The notes under the pieces: generated by a model
What the model was told of the DNA's origin: nothing
The model's input: only the letters and a program-made list of their open reading frames with translations
Databases searched by the model: none
Shown: positions 1-12,830 of the stretch, one piece after another
How positions within the stretch are numbered: position 1 is the stretch's first letter
How the letters are laid out: each line of letters starts with the position of its first letter
Position numbers and translations under genes: made by a program
Source: Epiperipatus broadwayi
Taxonomy: Eukaryota; Onychophora; Udeonychophora; Euonychophora; Peripatidae
Direction of reading: 5' to 3'
Assembly (NCBI GenBank): GCA_028023455.1
Contig: JAQFVV010006636.1
Coordinates: 126,001-190,000 of the forward strand
Length of the DNA stretch: 64,000 nucleotides

Positions 1-360
1 CAATCAATGGATGCCAAAAGTCTTGTGCATAAAATCCCTATCTAGTGCCTACTCATCCAATATCCCCAGACTAGTTTCTGGCTTGTGGCCTTCATCAGTG
101 AGGAGCCTTGGATCTGAGAGCATTGCACCTAGATCTTAGGATCTAATGCAACCCTCCAGCACCCCCCTTTTAACTCTATTTAACTACAAAACTATGAGAG
201 TGAAATTAAAAACACTATTAATATTTTCAACCCAAGCTCAATTGATTGCTCTTGTTAGCACAAGATGGCATTACTATATGGAGAGTTTTGCTGTATTTTG
301 AATTGTTTAATAACAATTATTGTGCTAGTATGAGATAGTGATCATGTGATGTTTAGTGGT
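1..360 (+). mobile_element. Family A foldback retroelement, copy 1 (left end cut)
   Basis: The window opens inside a family A element. The left arm (1-230) matches the arms at 34.2, 30.6 and 55.8 kb almost base for base. The right arm is deleted down to its tip at about 245-290, ending with the family's CTATATGGAGAGTTTTGC, followed by the outer segment with GTGATCATGTGATGTTTAG at about 340-360. 'Plus' here means the asymmetric outer segment lies on the right. The element has no coding capacity and carries one hammerhead-like motif. Its true left end and target duplication lie outside the window. Confidence 0.8.
63..104 (-). ncRNA. Hammerhead ribozyme-like motif (family A, copy 1)
   Basis: Read on the minus strand it gives stem I UCCUCA, core CUGAUGA, stem II GGC-CACAA-GCC, core GAAA, short stem III AC-UA-GU, cleavage-site C17, and stem I UGGGGA. 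All invariant core bases are present and stem I is 6 bp with one G-U pair. One weakness is an A-A opposition at the base of stem II where G-C is usual. Hammerheads are known in Penelope-like elements and retrozymes. Activity is inferred only. Confidence 0.6.
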
Positions 361-1643
361 TTAAAGTAAATTATTTGTGTAGTTTATATATATACATATT
401 GAAACAGTCAGTTTTGGTCAACTACCTGCTTCACCTATTTTCCCTGACATCTATATCTCTTCCAGATTTAAACCTCTTAGAATACCTATATAAACAACCT
501 CAAAGTTATATAGATATGCAGATGTTAAATCTATAATATAATTGATGTGTATTGTAACAGTCATTCAATCTACCTTTGATCATGAAGGGTGCTATCAGAT
601 CTCTGCATATCTGGAAAATTTATTTACCATGATCAACAGTGAATGGTGATGATGGTTTGCAATGATTAGACTCAGGGAGACATCAAGAGATCTTAACTAT
701 TGTTCAGACAATTGAGAAAATAAAGCACTAAGACAAATGTCAGCAAAATTAAGTTTAAACTAATTTGAAAATTTTATTAAATTCCATAAACAAACTAAAG
801 TAAATCTAGCAAACATAATACAAAAGTTTGACCTAGATTTTTATAAGCACATTTGTTAGAGAGTGTATATGAGTAGAGTACATATTATGAATGAAATACC
901 TTGGCAGAAAAGTTCGTTCTCTCACCTACAATTTAAAAGGGAATTAATAGTATCTTCCTGCTGGTTATTTATAAAAGAACAACAATTCTAGTTTCCTAAT
1001 TCAGAGATATAAAAAAACCAATACAGACTTGTAGGAAATTAATGAACAGCATGAGACAACATTCTGTAGTTACTGGAAATAGAGACATCATATTGTCCAC
1101 AGGATAGCTCATGATGTACCATGTTCAAGGCAATTCATGGTTAATTTCACATATAAGACAGGACAAACATAAAGAATGATTATGATCTTACATAATCTAG
1201 AAAAGAATAAAAGAATTCTCCAAATACAGAAAAACTAGCATAACAAACCACCAGCCAAAAGATTTGCAGTTTGCAAGAAGCGTAAACCTATTAACTTATA
1301 TTAATTATTGGACAATAAAATAGGGACAGGTGAGCAAACTGAAATTATAAAAAACTACCAGAGCATTTAGTAAGGATTAATAATAAAACAAACATGCATA
1401 ATAAGCATATAAAATATAATCTTGCAACACACTCCCCAATAAATAAAATTGAAAGTAAACTTGGAATCTTAAAACTAAGATTCCAAGACACATTATAAAG
1501 ACAAAAAAAGCAAATACATATAATAAATATGAGATTAAATAACTATTAAAACTTTATACATCAGGTTTTTATTTTAGATTGAGCGGAGTTTTAACTAGAG
1601 ATTTTATATACCCTGGAAAGAATAAGAAATATTTTTACCTTAA
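361..1643. other. No gene seen; AT-rich unique sequence
   Basis: No reading frame of interest and no recognisable repeat family. It holds one perfect 12-bp hairpin at 1460-1487. Confidence 0.6.
1460..1487. repeat. Perfect short hairpin
   Basis: CTTGGAATCTTA (1460-1471) is followed by AAAC and then its exact reverse complement (1476-1487). No T-run follows and no gene ends here, so no role is assigned. Confidence 0.7.
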
Positions 1644-1999
1644 TGATAAAGCAGAGTCCACGGAGTTTTTCAAAGAGTGCACACAGTTATTTGGAATTCA
1701 AACTTCAGGTGTCAGGTGACAAGTGTAGAGGCATATTTTGGTATCCTTTTTACTTCAGACTTTCATGGCATGGCAGAAGAACAGATTGGAATAAGGAATT
1801 TGTCTCTGGGTAGGTTAGCAAGACATGTTGTAGGTGTGAATACACCTAGCAGTAAATTGGGTCATCTTGTGAAAGCAAATGTAGGCAATAATACAAACTC
1901 CACTTATCGACAGGCAGCAGAATATATTTTATTACCAGCAAATTTTAGAAAGAAATCAAATGTCAGAACTGCCAATACAGCACGAATCTTAGTAGGCTA
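1644..1999. other. Unassigned higher-complexity segment, possible non-coding exon
   Basis: This stretch is less AT-rich than its surroundings. The plus strand is open for 107 codons (1677-2000) but starts at GTG, and the product matches no family I know. On the minus strand it is bounded by an acceptor-like TATATTAG near 1999 and a donor-like AAG|GTAAAA near 1640, but all three minus frames contain stops. It could be a minus-strand non-coding or UTR exon, or an old repeat. Confidence 0.2.
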
Positions 2000-2000
2000 A

Positions 2001-4317
2001 TATAAAATAAATAGTAAACTTATAAGAAGCTGAATCAATCACAGTGAAGGAGAATTAACTTGGTCAAGCCAAGAATAAAAATGACCAAAATTTTTGCGCT
2101 TATTTATATCCTCTCTCTATCTCCCATGTACACTTTCTTGATTTTCAATTACAAGACAAAGCCCAGGGAAAATCTCTATCTCCCACTCAATCTTACTTAA
2201 GAATTCTATCTAGGGATTATCTTATAGAAAAACAACAACACAAAATTAAATCTCCGCTTTTAAAATCAAATTAAAAATGGATTGTAATTAAAATAAAAGA
2301 AACAGGAATGCAATTAACTTTCCAAAATTAAAAGTGTTCCCAAAAAAAAAAAACAAAGATTAAAACTTTTAACTTGAAATGTTTTTACCATTTAAATTTT
2401 TAATAAAAAAAAATGTCAAAAGAAACTTATTTTAAACAAACAAATAAAATCTATTGAAGACGAAATTTAAAATTACAGAATTTTACAATATAGCTGTGTA
2501 TGTGTGCTATATTATATAAACTTTTAAATAACTTGATAAAAATAACAATTTGTATTAATTTTGCAAAGGGACCTTTGAATTGTATATAGCATCTAGTTCA
2601 GTTTATTACAGTTATATTTTGAGTTATTTAAAAGTTTCATAATTTTAAAAGCGATTTAGTTTTAATTAGCAGTCAATTTATATAGTTTACTTTATTTCGA
2701 TCACATATATATTAGGTATATTTCAGGTACCATCATCATGCATATATAGCACAAGATTAGTTTTTACTGATTATTAATTTTGTTTTGAGTTGACCTAATT
2801 GTAAACAATTTCAATTACACTATCTCACTTGCACTGATATAACATGAAATCTAAATTTAAAATCTTAGATTTGCAATAATATATATATATTTTAAATTGG
2901 TAAAGTTATAAACAATGTTCACTCAAACGGCACTATTGGCCAATCCCAAGAGATATAAGATAACCAAAATAAAAATAAAACTGTGAGATTTAAAATTGAA
3001 ACAAAAACTAAGTTAAAATAAAGACATTAAATAGATGTCACAGATGTGCAAATGGATTTTCCAGCAACTTATGATTTTGTCAACAACCAGGTAGCAAAGA
3101 ATAAAATCATATAAATAGTTTAGTTTTCATAATTAATATATATATTGTTTTGTTAATACTAGAGTGGTCAACAGAATCCATGCCCATTTTAAATTTAATA
3201 TGGTGGAGTAGAGGGCAAAAGACAATGAAAACAATAAGCTTTCAAAGCATAGACAAGATCACTAATGATTTACAGCAAGCTAAATTACCATGAAAAGACT
3301 TCCACACATTTTTTATATGTTTTAATGGTGCTTGTTTTAGCATATGCTATTCGAGTCAATGACATGCATCAATTTAACAATCTCATATTTAGTACTTAAA
3401 TTTGTATCATTTTACTGTATGTTGACTTCAAAATTAGATCAACGTTCAATATCTGCTTTTAATTGTTCCTGTTTAAAATAACTGCAGTATATTTGCTTAG
3501 GTGGTTATTTTTAAGTAAAATATGTATAATATTTTCACTGCTAAAAATAGAAAAAAATAATGAATAATTTGATAGGTAAATTTTATATGACAAAGAAATC
3601 TTGGAGTTTAGTAATTGTTGTATAAATTTGCATTTTTTTATATAAATCTTAATGTAAAAAGTATTTTTATGATATTTATTTGCTACTCAAGCCTTCATTT
3701 TACTAGATGTAATTGTATTTAAAAGTGTTTTTTAACAATATATATATGATATACATATATTAAATATTAGTAAAAATATTATTTTTACAGAACACAGTTT
3801 ATAATAACAATAAAAATTTGCAGAAATCCCTGGAGATACATGAGAACATTAAAGTAAATCAGCAGAAAAAATGGTTCTCACATAAAATTTCAGACTTAGA
3901 TAAAAAAACACATTCATAAATAATGTAAAAATAGTCTCATTATACTAATTTGTCATTAATCAGGCAACGATTAATGCGAGTGCTACTGAAGGAGAATACA
4001 TTGTTAAGTGAATAATTTTATATACTTCAAGTACTATTATTATTACTAGTAATTTTAATACTTTACGTTAATACATTATCTATTTTATTAAAATGAAAAA
4101 AACAAATTCATTCAATTACCAACATTCTCCATTTAATGCAATATATATTTTTAACGATTAATTTCTTTATTCATAAATATTTTTATCACGTTCTAATTAT
4201 CATTATTTTATCAACATTTTCTCCACCAACTTTCCATATTACGCTTAGGTTTCATTTAGTTTTTAGCTTAAATATCTGCCAATATTTTTAGACATGTTCT
4301 TAAAGGAAATACTCCAA
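2001..4317. other. No gene seen; AT-rich sequence
   Basis: Homopolymer runs and short TA microsatellites (for example near 2880-2890 and 3738-3760) dominate. Nothing else can be supported. Confidence 0.6.
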
Positions 4318-4495
4318 AATCACCAACATCAACCATTATCAATCCATTGCAGGATGAAGCTCTCTCCAAGTTCAATCCATCTTCTCCGATCTTTAGCTTC
4401 TCTTTTTCACATCACTCCACATGCTTTCTTATTTTATTCATCCATCTGACATGTGGGCTCTTTCTGCCTCTTTTACAATCTCTTGGAATCCACTT
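4318..4495 (-). pseudogene. RTE-type LINE, 3' terminal fragment
   Basis: The minus strand reads WIPRDCKR.RK..HVRWMNKIR and, after a frame change, a stretch ending FILQWIDNG followed by a stop. This is the conserved C-terminus of RTE-clade ORF2 (the usual form is RDCKRPRGRPP.RW.DDIR ending in VLQWTDNG). About 60 codons remain, with at least one frameshift and one stop. The 3' side is a short degenerate CAT/ATC tail, as is usual for RTE. It is a 5'-truncated dead copy, and a second copy of the same region lies at 14.4 kb. Confidence 0.75.
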
Positions 4496-7070
4496 TAAAT
4501 AATTTAGGTTATTTTATGATGACATTTTTATTTTCTTTTATAGACGCATTATTTTTAGATTTTATTTAAATTATCCATAATTCTTATCTGATTATGGTTT
4601 GTATAAATATTCAATAATAATTAATAAAAAAATATCTGTTATTGAAACTGAAATAACTTCTTTCCACTGAGTTATTTGATATCAAAAGCTTTCTTTTATT
4701 GTTTTTGACGTCACATAACTCAATGGGAGGTTGTTACTTCCGTTTCAAATATAAATACTTAATAATATCGGTATTAACTGTCAAGTCTAGTCTATACTTG
4801 CTGATAAAAAAACAATGAGACTCCTCATTTAGTCATATCATATGGGAACGGATACTAATCATATATTTTTATAAATAATCAGAACATTGTTATTTCAAGA
4901 TTGTAAAAAAAATCCTTCATAATCTTTCTCAATTATTAAACTCATTATAAACAGTACAAAGTTTTAAAGTCAAATATCAGATATTATTTTTATCTTTTAA
5001 TTTAAAGCAATTGCTTGATTTCAGGAACAAATGTTTATAATAATATATTTGAAAGATTTAATCTGAAACTTGATATGTTGAATTATATGAAACTTTGCTA
5101 AGAATTTTAGTTTGTCCATCTATATAAATATCTTCATTACTCTAAATTCGCTGCACAGATGCTATAATCAGTTGCATTATAGTCTTATTTCTTTGTCTAA
5201 TATACTCATAAACATGATATTCTACTTAAATAAGTTGTTATTTACAATAGACTTTATATAGATGATCTAATATCCATCATCTCTGTTGATGTTGTTTAAA
5301 AACATTATGTATGCATAATTATTATGCCTATCTTGATAATGTTAATCTGATGACATCATGTTATCAATATTATTATGCTTGTGTAATTATACTGTTGGCA
5401 GAAGAGACTATTAACTTTTCCAAAATGATCATATATATATATATTGCTTATAACACTTCAATGCAAACAAATTTTCTTAAACACTTCTTTATTTTCCTTA
5501 CAGTTTTCTTCATCAGAGCTCTAATCTTCTTCTCTGCTTTTTTCTTTATAAGCAATATATATATATTATTATATGAAGATATGCAAAAAAGTGAAAGAGA
5601 AGAATAAGAGAATATACTTCTTTTCCAAAATGCACAAAATCGATAACTTTATTTGCTTGTTAAGTATATTTGAAAGCTATTTTTGTTATAAGTTTAATTT
5701 ATTAGATACATTATGTATTCTACTCTCTTTGCATTTTTGACTTATCATAAAAATTCATATTTATTATGTCATCAATAAAAATTATGTCATATTTTGCAAC
5801 ATTTTGCTCTTAGCTGAGACATTTCTCAAGACTTATTGATAGGTTTACTATTTTTTATGTAATTAAAACAAGTCACTAAACAAATATGTTTACCACTCCT
5901 TAGTATAATCATTAATTCTATTTCTTTAATCAATAATTTAATTTTCAATGTCCTATTTAATAGATTATTTGAATGTGGATTTTAATACCCTTCAATCATG
6001 TGCTTAATCTCCCTTCAAATCAGATGAATTTTTAAGGCCACAGCTTTTCATTTCAAAACTGTTGTCAATAAACATTACTTCTGTAAAATTATGATTATTT
6101 ATTAAGCACATGGGAAATATGTAAATAACATTTAGGGAAAGGCTTTAACCATTATCATATGCACCTTGAATGGCTGTTCTTATCTTTGTAAAGTCTCTAT
6201 CCTGGATTGAGGTTTGAGAGATCCCTCTATAGTCAAAAAAAGACACCATTTGACTATTATAAATATTCAAGTTGCATATGATAAAGATTAACGCATTTCT
6301 CTAAAAATAAACATTGCTTCTGTTTATTGCTGTTTTTACATTTCAGCACAAACTTTGAAATGTTTAACTCAGTCACTATCTTAATTATATTTACAGATAT
6401 ATTATTTATAGAATAGTTACTTTCTAATGAATTTAGATTTATTAATTCAGGTTTATCATCTAATTGTGGACATTAATTTTGTAAAGTGTTTTAATTATTG
6501 CAGCCAGATATGCATTTTGGAAATCTAACAACAAATTGAACTCTTTAGTTACATTGAATGCATAGAAATCTAAGCCCATTGAATAGGCACAGAGATAATA
6601 TATATTGTGGTTAATTAAAATATCTTGAATTTAATTATATCCCCTTTTCTAGTCTGTTGAATTTAATGCCAAACTCTGGAAAGTAAATCATGTTTTTGAA
6701 CAAGTTCATATCTTAAGAATATTATTTAACTCAATCAAAAATCTTCTATCCATTACTTTTTTGATAGATATATTATCAACTTCTAGTAATGTATATATTT
6801 ATAAATGGATATATTGATGTGCAGCTAACCTGTTTAATTGTAAGTTTTGTGTATTTTATACAATTGTCCCCAATAACCCAAACTTTTTTATTTTATGGAT
6901 CATACTTGTTACTCTATAAGGCTATTATCCGATATCATCCTGCAAAAGAGGATTATATTTTGTTTCATAAGTATATATACTTTGGCTTATTCTGGCTACT
7001 TAAAATATGCTGAAGTCATGAATGTTTTAATATTTCTTCATAATTACAAAGTATTCTTTAAAACACTCTA
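4496..7070. other. No gene seen; AT-rich sequence with small inverted repeats
   Basis: An imperfect inverted repeat around 4650-4675 and 4715-4742 includes a CRE-like TGACGTCA at about 4707, and there is a small TIR element at 5431-5566. Short frames at 5311-5607 and 6789-7119 are low-complexity and unsupported. Confidence 0.5.
5431..5566. repeat. Small inverted-repeat element
   Basis: Arms of about 21 bp (ATATATTGCTTATAA at 5439-5453 against TTATAAGCAATATAT from 5546) flank about 95 bp. The interior holds CUGAUGA-like and GAAAAC strings on the minus strand near 5500-5515 but no stem II between them. It may be a decayed relative of the foldback families further along. Confidence 0.45.
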
Positions 7071-7140
7071 CACCGGGGGTTTCCAAGGTTGTTGCTTTTC
7101 ATACCCCCTTGGCTTTTAATAAATTATCTGGTACCACCTA
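7071..7140. repeat. Possible hAT transposon end
   Basis: The run CCGGGGGTTTCCAAGG followed by CATACCCCCTTGGC resembles the termini of non-autonomous hAT elements (CAGGGGTTCCCAA then CCCCCTTGG). The other end and an 8-bp target duplication were not found, so this is tentative. Confidence 0.3.
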
Positions 7141-7779
7141 TTTATTATAATAAGAAATATGCAGTTGGAGATATCATGCACATACTAAGAAAGTGAAACC
7201 ATCATGGAGGCAAGCCTTGAAGGGAGGGTGCAGATATGGCAATTTCACTAGCTATCTTGAATCTCAACCAACCATTTTGATTTATTGGATTCTGCAATTG
7301 CAGTAAGATAAAAGTCTATATGGCCTCACAGTGCTTGTGTCCAAAATGAGACCCAAAATGTTGCTGAGTATAATTATCTATATGTTAGTATCTTTCTTTT
7401 TTAATAATATGTATAATAAAATGTGTATTCACTAATTAATACTTCAAATTAAAACCTTTTTTTTTAATTACATTTTTATATAATTTAAATTTAAGGTAAC
7501 TAATTTTTCTTCATAAAGATTTTTTATTTATGTGGAATTTTGAAGAACCAGTTGAACACATTGTTCAGAATTAATGTAATTAAGAAATTTTATATTAATA
7601 TATTAAAGTTTATTTTATACAGATGGCCAAGCTTCATTTGAGATTTCTAGAAATTAAATTTGTGTTTTTCTTTCCTTGGTGAAGATTTTATGAAAGTTTT
7701 TTTTTTACAAATTTAAAATTTACATATATTTATTTACTAATATTTTAAATACAAAAAAATCAAAAGATGGCAAGAAAAT

Positions 7780-9245
7780 CGAATTGGTAGTCCATCAAAG
7801 CATCTCAAGTCCCATGGGTATCCATTATATATTTCATGATTGCAAATCTCACATGTTTACTTTGAGGAAATATTATGATCATTGATAAAATACAATGATG
7901 GTTGAAAAACTTGATTTTTTGGAAAGTTTATGATTATATTTGTGCCATAATTGTGTAATAATTATTAAAAATCAAAAAGACATATCATTACATATTTATT
8001 TTTTACAGAAATGTATTATTTTTAAATACAAAAAAATATTTTCTTCTGAATATTGTTACTATAGAGATTACCATCATGGAAAGCACAGCTGTCTAGAAAT
8101 GAAGTCACTCATCTGATTATTATAATATATAGTGATATTGTAAAAATTATGAAAAATTGTAAACTTTTAAAGAATAAATTGATAGATTTACTAATTAATA
8201 AAAATAATTTGTTCAGATTTTTAAAACAAACATAAACAAACAAGATATTGTACATTTTGCAAACTGAATCAGCTCTACCTGAAATTTGATGATGTGATAG
8301 AGTTTTGTTTTGACTAAAATATAATTTTTAAAATAATTAAGAAAATCAAATGTGATTTTTAAAATTTCATTTAATTTCTAAGCAAAAATATCTATCAAAT
8401 AAAGTTAAATTTATTATATTCTAATAAATAAAAATGGTTTAATGTCAAAATGAATGTTAAAAACTTAAATCTAGTGAGAACAAAGAAATATGTCAAAATG
8501 TTAGTGGAAAAATAAGATAATTAACCCTCCTGTATTTGGATAGATTTATTTATTCTTATTTACTCTAAACTTTCAAGTTTCACTTTAATAGTAAACCATT
8601 ATTATTTATCATATCATAATAAATTTAATCTTATTTGATAGATATTTTTGTTTAGAAATTAAATAAAATTTTAAAAAATCACATTTATTTTTCAGAATTG
8701 TTTTAAAAATTAGATTTTAATCAAAAGAAATCAATGTTTCATCTTTAAATTTCAGGTGGAAGATATTCCATTTGCAAAATGAATGAAATCTTCATGTTTG
8801 ATATTTGTTTTAAAAATCTTAGCAAATTATTTTCAATAATTACTAAATCAATCAAATTATGCTCTAAATGTTTACAATTTATTAGTAATTTTTATGATAA
8901 AACTAAATGTTATTACACATTGTATAGTGGTGTCATTTTCTAAACCATTGAATTTTCTGCAGTGGTAATCATTATAGTGATGTTACTCAAGAAACTTTAA
9001 GCTTTTATATTTAAAAATAAAATATTTCTATAAAAAATAAATATATAATAATATATATTTGGTTTCAAATAATTATCAAACAATTTCTACATAAAAATAA
9101 TCATAAATTTTTCACAAAATCAAGTTTTTAGACCATCATAATATTTTCTCAAAGTAATCTTGCAAAGTTTAAGATCATTAAATATATAAAAGGCACTTAT
9201 CATCATAGAGATTAAGAACCTTTGAAGACCTGCTTATTCGATTAT
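7780..9245. repeat. Family F: 1.46 kb imperfect foldback
   Basis: The left half (7790-8560) is matched by the reverse complement of the right half (8570-9240) along nearly its whole length, with the centre near 8520-8590. Landmarks are TTTGATAGATATTTTTG at 8635-8651 against its mirror near 8385-8400, and the tips CATCATGGAAAG (8083) and the mirrored GTGGTAATCATTATAG (8961). A single left-type arm recurs at 12.17-12.83 kb, and right-type arms at 57.15 and 59.79 kb. No reading frame is present. This is a head-to-head pair of a dispersed non-coding repeat. Confidence 0.7.
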
Positions 9246-10526
9246 CCTGACATCTTTTGAATTTTTAGAAAAAATATACATGAATTTTAAAGCTATAAAA
9301 AAGGTTCGCAAAATTTCTCAGTAGAGGGCAAAAATGCAAATTTCAATTTTTTGACTTTTGTCAGAGAAAATTTCATAATCAAAAACTGCATGATTAAGGA
9401 AATTCTATGAATTCAGAAAATTAAAGGAATAATGGTGGAATAAAAGCATGATTCATTAAAATTTATATCATTTTAAACAATAGGTATGCAATGTTTAAAC
9501 ATGTATAGAAAATGAAGAAGCTATTTGTCTGCTATAATTAATTGTTTGTATAAAAGGGGTGTAACAAATGCATTTGTGATTAACATAAACCTTATTTCTA
9601 TGAAAATAATGTAATATTTAATACAACCATACATTTTACAATTGTTTTATATATTGACATATAATATATTTGTGTCATATGACATCAAAATTTTAATATA
9701 TTGTTTACATATTTAAAAAATGTATATACATTTTTAAAATAAGGAATCATTTAAATTATTGTTTTACTTTAAAGAATAACAAGCACAACTTTAACTTTAA
9801 AAGAAAACATAAAGTTAACTTATTTATCACAGTTTTAAAATTAAAATCAATTAAATGAATTTCTTCTTTTTTTCCATTATTTTGCTATTTGTAATTTTGT
9901 CTTCTAATTTGAAAGTAAGCAAAAAAAATAAATTTCTTTAACATAACATGGAATATCTTTTTATTACATTTACAATTGACTAAGTAATAAAACTTTAGCA
10001 ATATATTTTTTAATGTTTGCTATATAAATTGTAAGATTGTTTATATTTGTTTCAGAATTATGTTCACAGCCAATAAAAATATTTTATTAAGTATAATTAT
10101 TTTCAAGAGTAAGAAGTTTATTTTTTCTAAATAAACCTTCATTATTGTTTTCTTAATTATTACTTTTAAATGCTTTTATTGATTTTTGAAAATCAGTTTA
10201 TTTGTTAACTTTTGATTTTTTCCAAATGAGAATAAAATATTAAAATCAAGGTTTAATATATTTAAATTCAATAGAAATGCTTGAAAATTGATATATAACT
10301 AAGTTATATCACTCTATTCCATTTGAAACATGTATCTTTTCAGTATGTCAACTAGTTTGCTAGATATAGAATAGAGGGTGGGGAAAATATTAAAAACATT
10401 CAATAACATACATATCACTGATAACAATTATTCTTAGAATTTTCATTTGTTTTAAATAATGGTTGTGAGAGATCCATATACATTTTTTCTTTCAATTTAA
10501 TACATTTTTAAAATCATTTTAAACTG
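9246..10526. other. No gene seen; AT-rich sequence
   Basis: Long poly-A/T-rich stretches only. No repeat family or frame could be supported. Confidence 0.6.
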
Positions 10527-10819
10527 TTAATGTATATATTATATTTAGTATGTGTACATTATTATATATGTATTATAAATCAGTAACTAAGTTTTTTATT
10601 TAAAATTGTGTTTATTTTTATTTTAAAACAATTGTAAGACTTGCATTATTTAAAATCATTGTGAAAGTTAAAAAAGGTTGCATTTTTTTCTTTAGCATTT
10701 TTTAAAAAAAACAATTGTTTTAAAATAAAATAGAAACAATTTTAAATAGAAAACTTAGTTACTGATTTATTATACATATATAATTAGGTATACATACTAA
10801 ATATAATATATACATTAAG
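10527..10819. repeat. Inverted repeat of ~109-bp arms
   Basis: The left arm (10527-10635) runs from TTAATGTATATATTATA to AAAACAATTGT. The right arm (10711-10819) is its reverse complement with few mismatches (ACAATTGTTTTAAAATAAA ... TATATACATTAA). The arms are separated by about 75 bp. Both contain CAGTAACTAAG or its complement. It looks like a MITE or foldback without coding sequence, and no clear target duplication was found. Confidence 0.75.
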
Positions 10820-11862
10820 AATAATACATTAACTTACTTCAGAATTATCGAATGACTTATACATATGTGATATTGATTTAAACATATATTTATTAAGAAA
10901 AAATTATTTACATTATATACATATGGATTATTATGTACACATACTAAATATGAAAAATACATAAAGGTATTTATTTTAACTTATGTCAAAAATAATTAGT
11001 GATATATATATATATCACCTACAAATGTCCTGTCAATTTAAAATACAATATAGTTTTACATTTTCATTTACTGTACCAATACTAAACATTTACAAATAAT
11101 ACAAATAATTTTTATACTGAAAGCTTTTATTGGGTGTGCACTAAAAATAAAATAATTGTTTCAATAATTAAGTCAATCTCTATTTTTTGTAACAAGGGAT
11201 TGACTTAATTAATTTGTGTCTCCCCATGCTTTTATTTCAAGTTAAATCTAAAAACTTTAATTGTGGTTGGAAAAATAATTATTTATTGCTTTTTAGTGTG
11301 AAGTCAATAAAGCATTTAATATATAAAAAAACTTATTTCTATTTAAAATGTAATCTTTATTTTATCTCTTTTTATTCTTTCATAACTGAAAGCTAATTTT
11401 TCTCTATTATGGATTGAGTTTAAATTGTAACAATAGTTTTAGGGATTGTAAAAAGTTTTGAAATTGCAATCAACATATTTATTCCATTAACTTTAACAAA
11501 CTACAAAACATTTTTTTTTAAATTTTAAAAGATATTGATGACAAATTGTATTATATAAAATATATTTATTTTAATACTAGCATATCAATACAAAATACAA
11601 TAATAGTAAAAATAATCATATTTTAATTACTTTCTCATTATTGATAGCTTAAGCCATTAACATTTTGTTTTATGAACTTTCAAAATTTTTATCAAATATG
11701 TTACGATTACTCAATAACAGACCAATAAAATGTGTTCACATATATTCAGTAACCAAATGTTGTCTTTAAAAATAATTTATATTGATAATTTGAATAAGCT
11801 TTAACAACATTGATAAAAGTTTGTAAAACAAACATTATATTTATTCAATTTATAAAAAAAAT
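10820..11862. other. No gene seen; AT-rich sequence
   Basis: It contains a further fragment of the preceding arm's ACACATACTAAATAT motif near 10936-10951 and otherwise unassigned AT-rich sequence. Confidence 0.5.
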
Positions 11863-11904
11863 ATTATAATAATAATCATCATTATTATTATGATGATGAT
11901 GATG

Positions 11905-11948
<44 letters not shown>

Positions 11949-11949
11949 T
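11863..11949. repeat. Compound trinucleotide microsatellite
   Basis: ATC/ATT units lead into (GAT)n and then a run of about 20 ATA units. Confidence 0.9.
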
Positions 11950-12164
11950 TAGTTAAATGTCTTTATTTTGTGTTTGTGCAAATGTTATTTCATTTTATTA
12001 ATAATATTACACTTTTATTAACCTTTCCATTTTTACTAATGAAATTTTCTTGGGACAGAAGTTAAGAAATTGGATTTGCATTTTTTACTCTCTACTGAAA
12101 AATTTTGCAAACCTTTTTTATTACAGCATTTACAATTCACATTTATATTTTTTTATATTGTAAT

Positions 12165-12830
12165 TTCAAAAAAATTCAAAATATGTCAGGGTCATAAAAT
12201 AAGCATGTCTTCAATGTTCCTAATGATTGGTACCTATTATGTATTTGGTGATCTCAAACTTTGTGAGATTACTTCAAGAAAATATTACAATAGTCTAAAA
12301 ACTTGATTTTTGTTAAGTTTATGATCATTTTTGTATATTAATTGGGTAATAATTATTGGAAATCAAAAACATATTATATAGTCATTTTTGCAGAAATATT
12401 TTATTTTTAAATATAAAAGAATATATTCTTCCAAATATTGTTATCTTAAAGATTGCAGTCATGATAAATACAACTGTTTAGAAATGTTACAACTAAACAG
12501 TCATAACATTTAAAGCATAAATTAATAGATTTATTACGTATTAAAAATAATTCATTCAGATTTTAAAAAAAAACATCAAACAAAGGTTTCATTCATTTTT
12601 CAAAATGAATCTACTCCACCTTGATTAAAATCTAATTTTTAAAACAAATCTAAAAATTAAATGTGATTTTTTAAATTTTATTTAATTTCTTTTATCTATC
12701 AAATGAGATCAAATTTATTATATTCTGATAAATAATAATAGTTTAATATTAAAGTAAAAATTGAAAGCTTAAATTAAATGAGAACAAAAAAGTCTATCAG
12801 ATGCTAGCATAGTACAAGAGGGTTAAATGT
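12165..12830. repeat. Family F repeat, single arm
   Basis: Collinear with the left arm of the 7.8-9.2 kb foldback: AAAAACTTGATTTTTG (12298), GGGTAATAATTATTGGAAATC, a CATGA-type tip segment (12462), then AATAGATTTATTACG and the AT-rich tail up to AAGAGGGTTAAA (12818-12829). No coding capacity. Confidence 0.65.

Noticed and set aside
5505-5530. CUGAUGA and GAAAAC on the minus strand
   Set aside because: They are adjacent without a stem II; at best a decayed relative, so not listed as a ribozyme.
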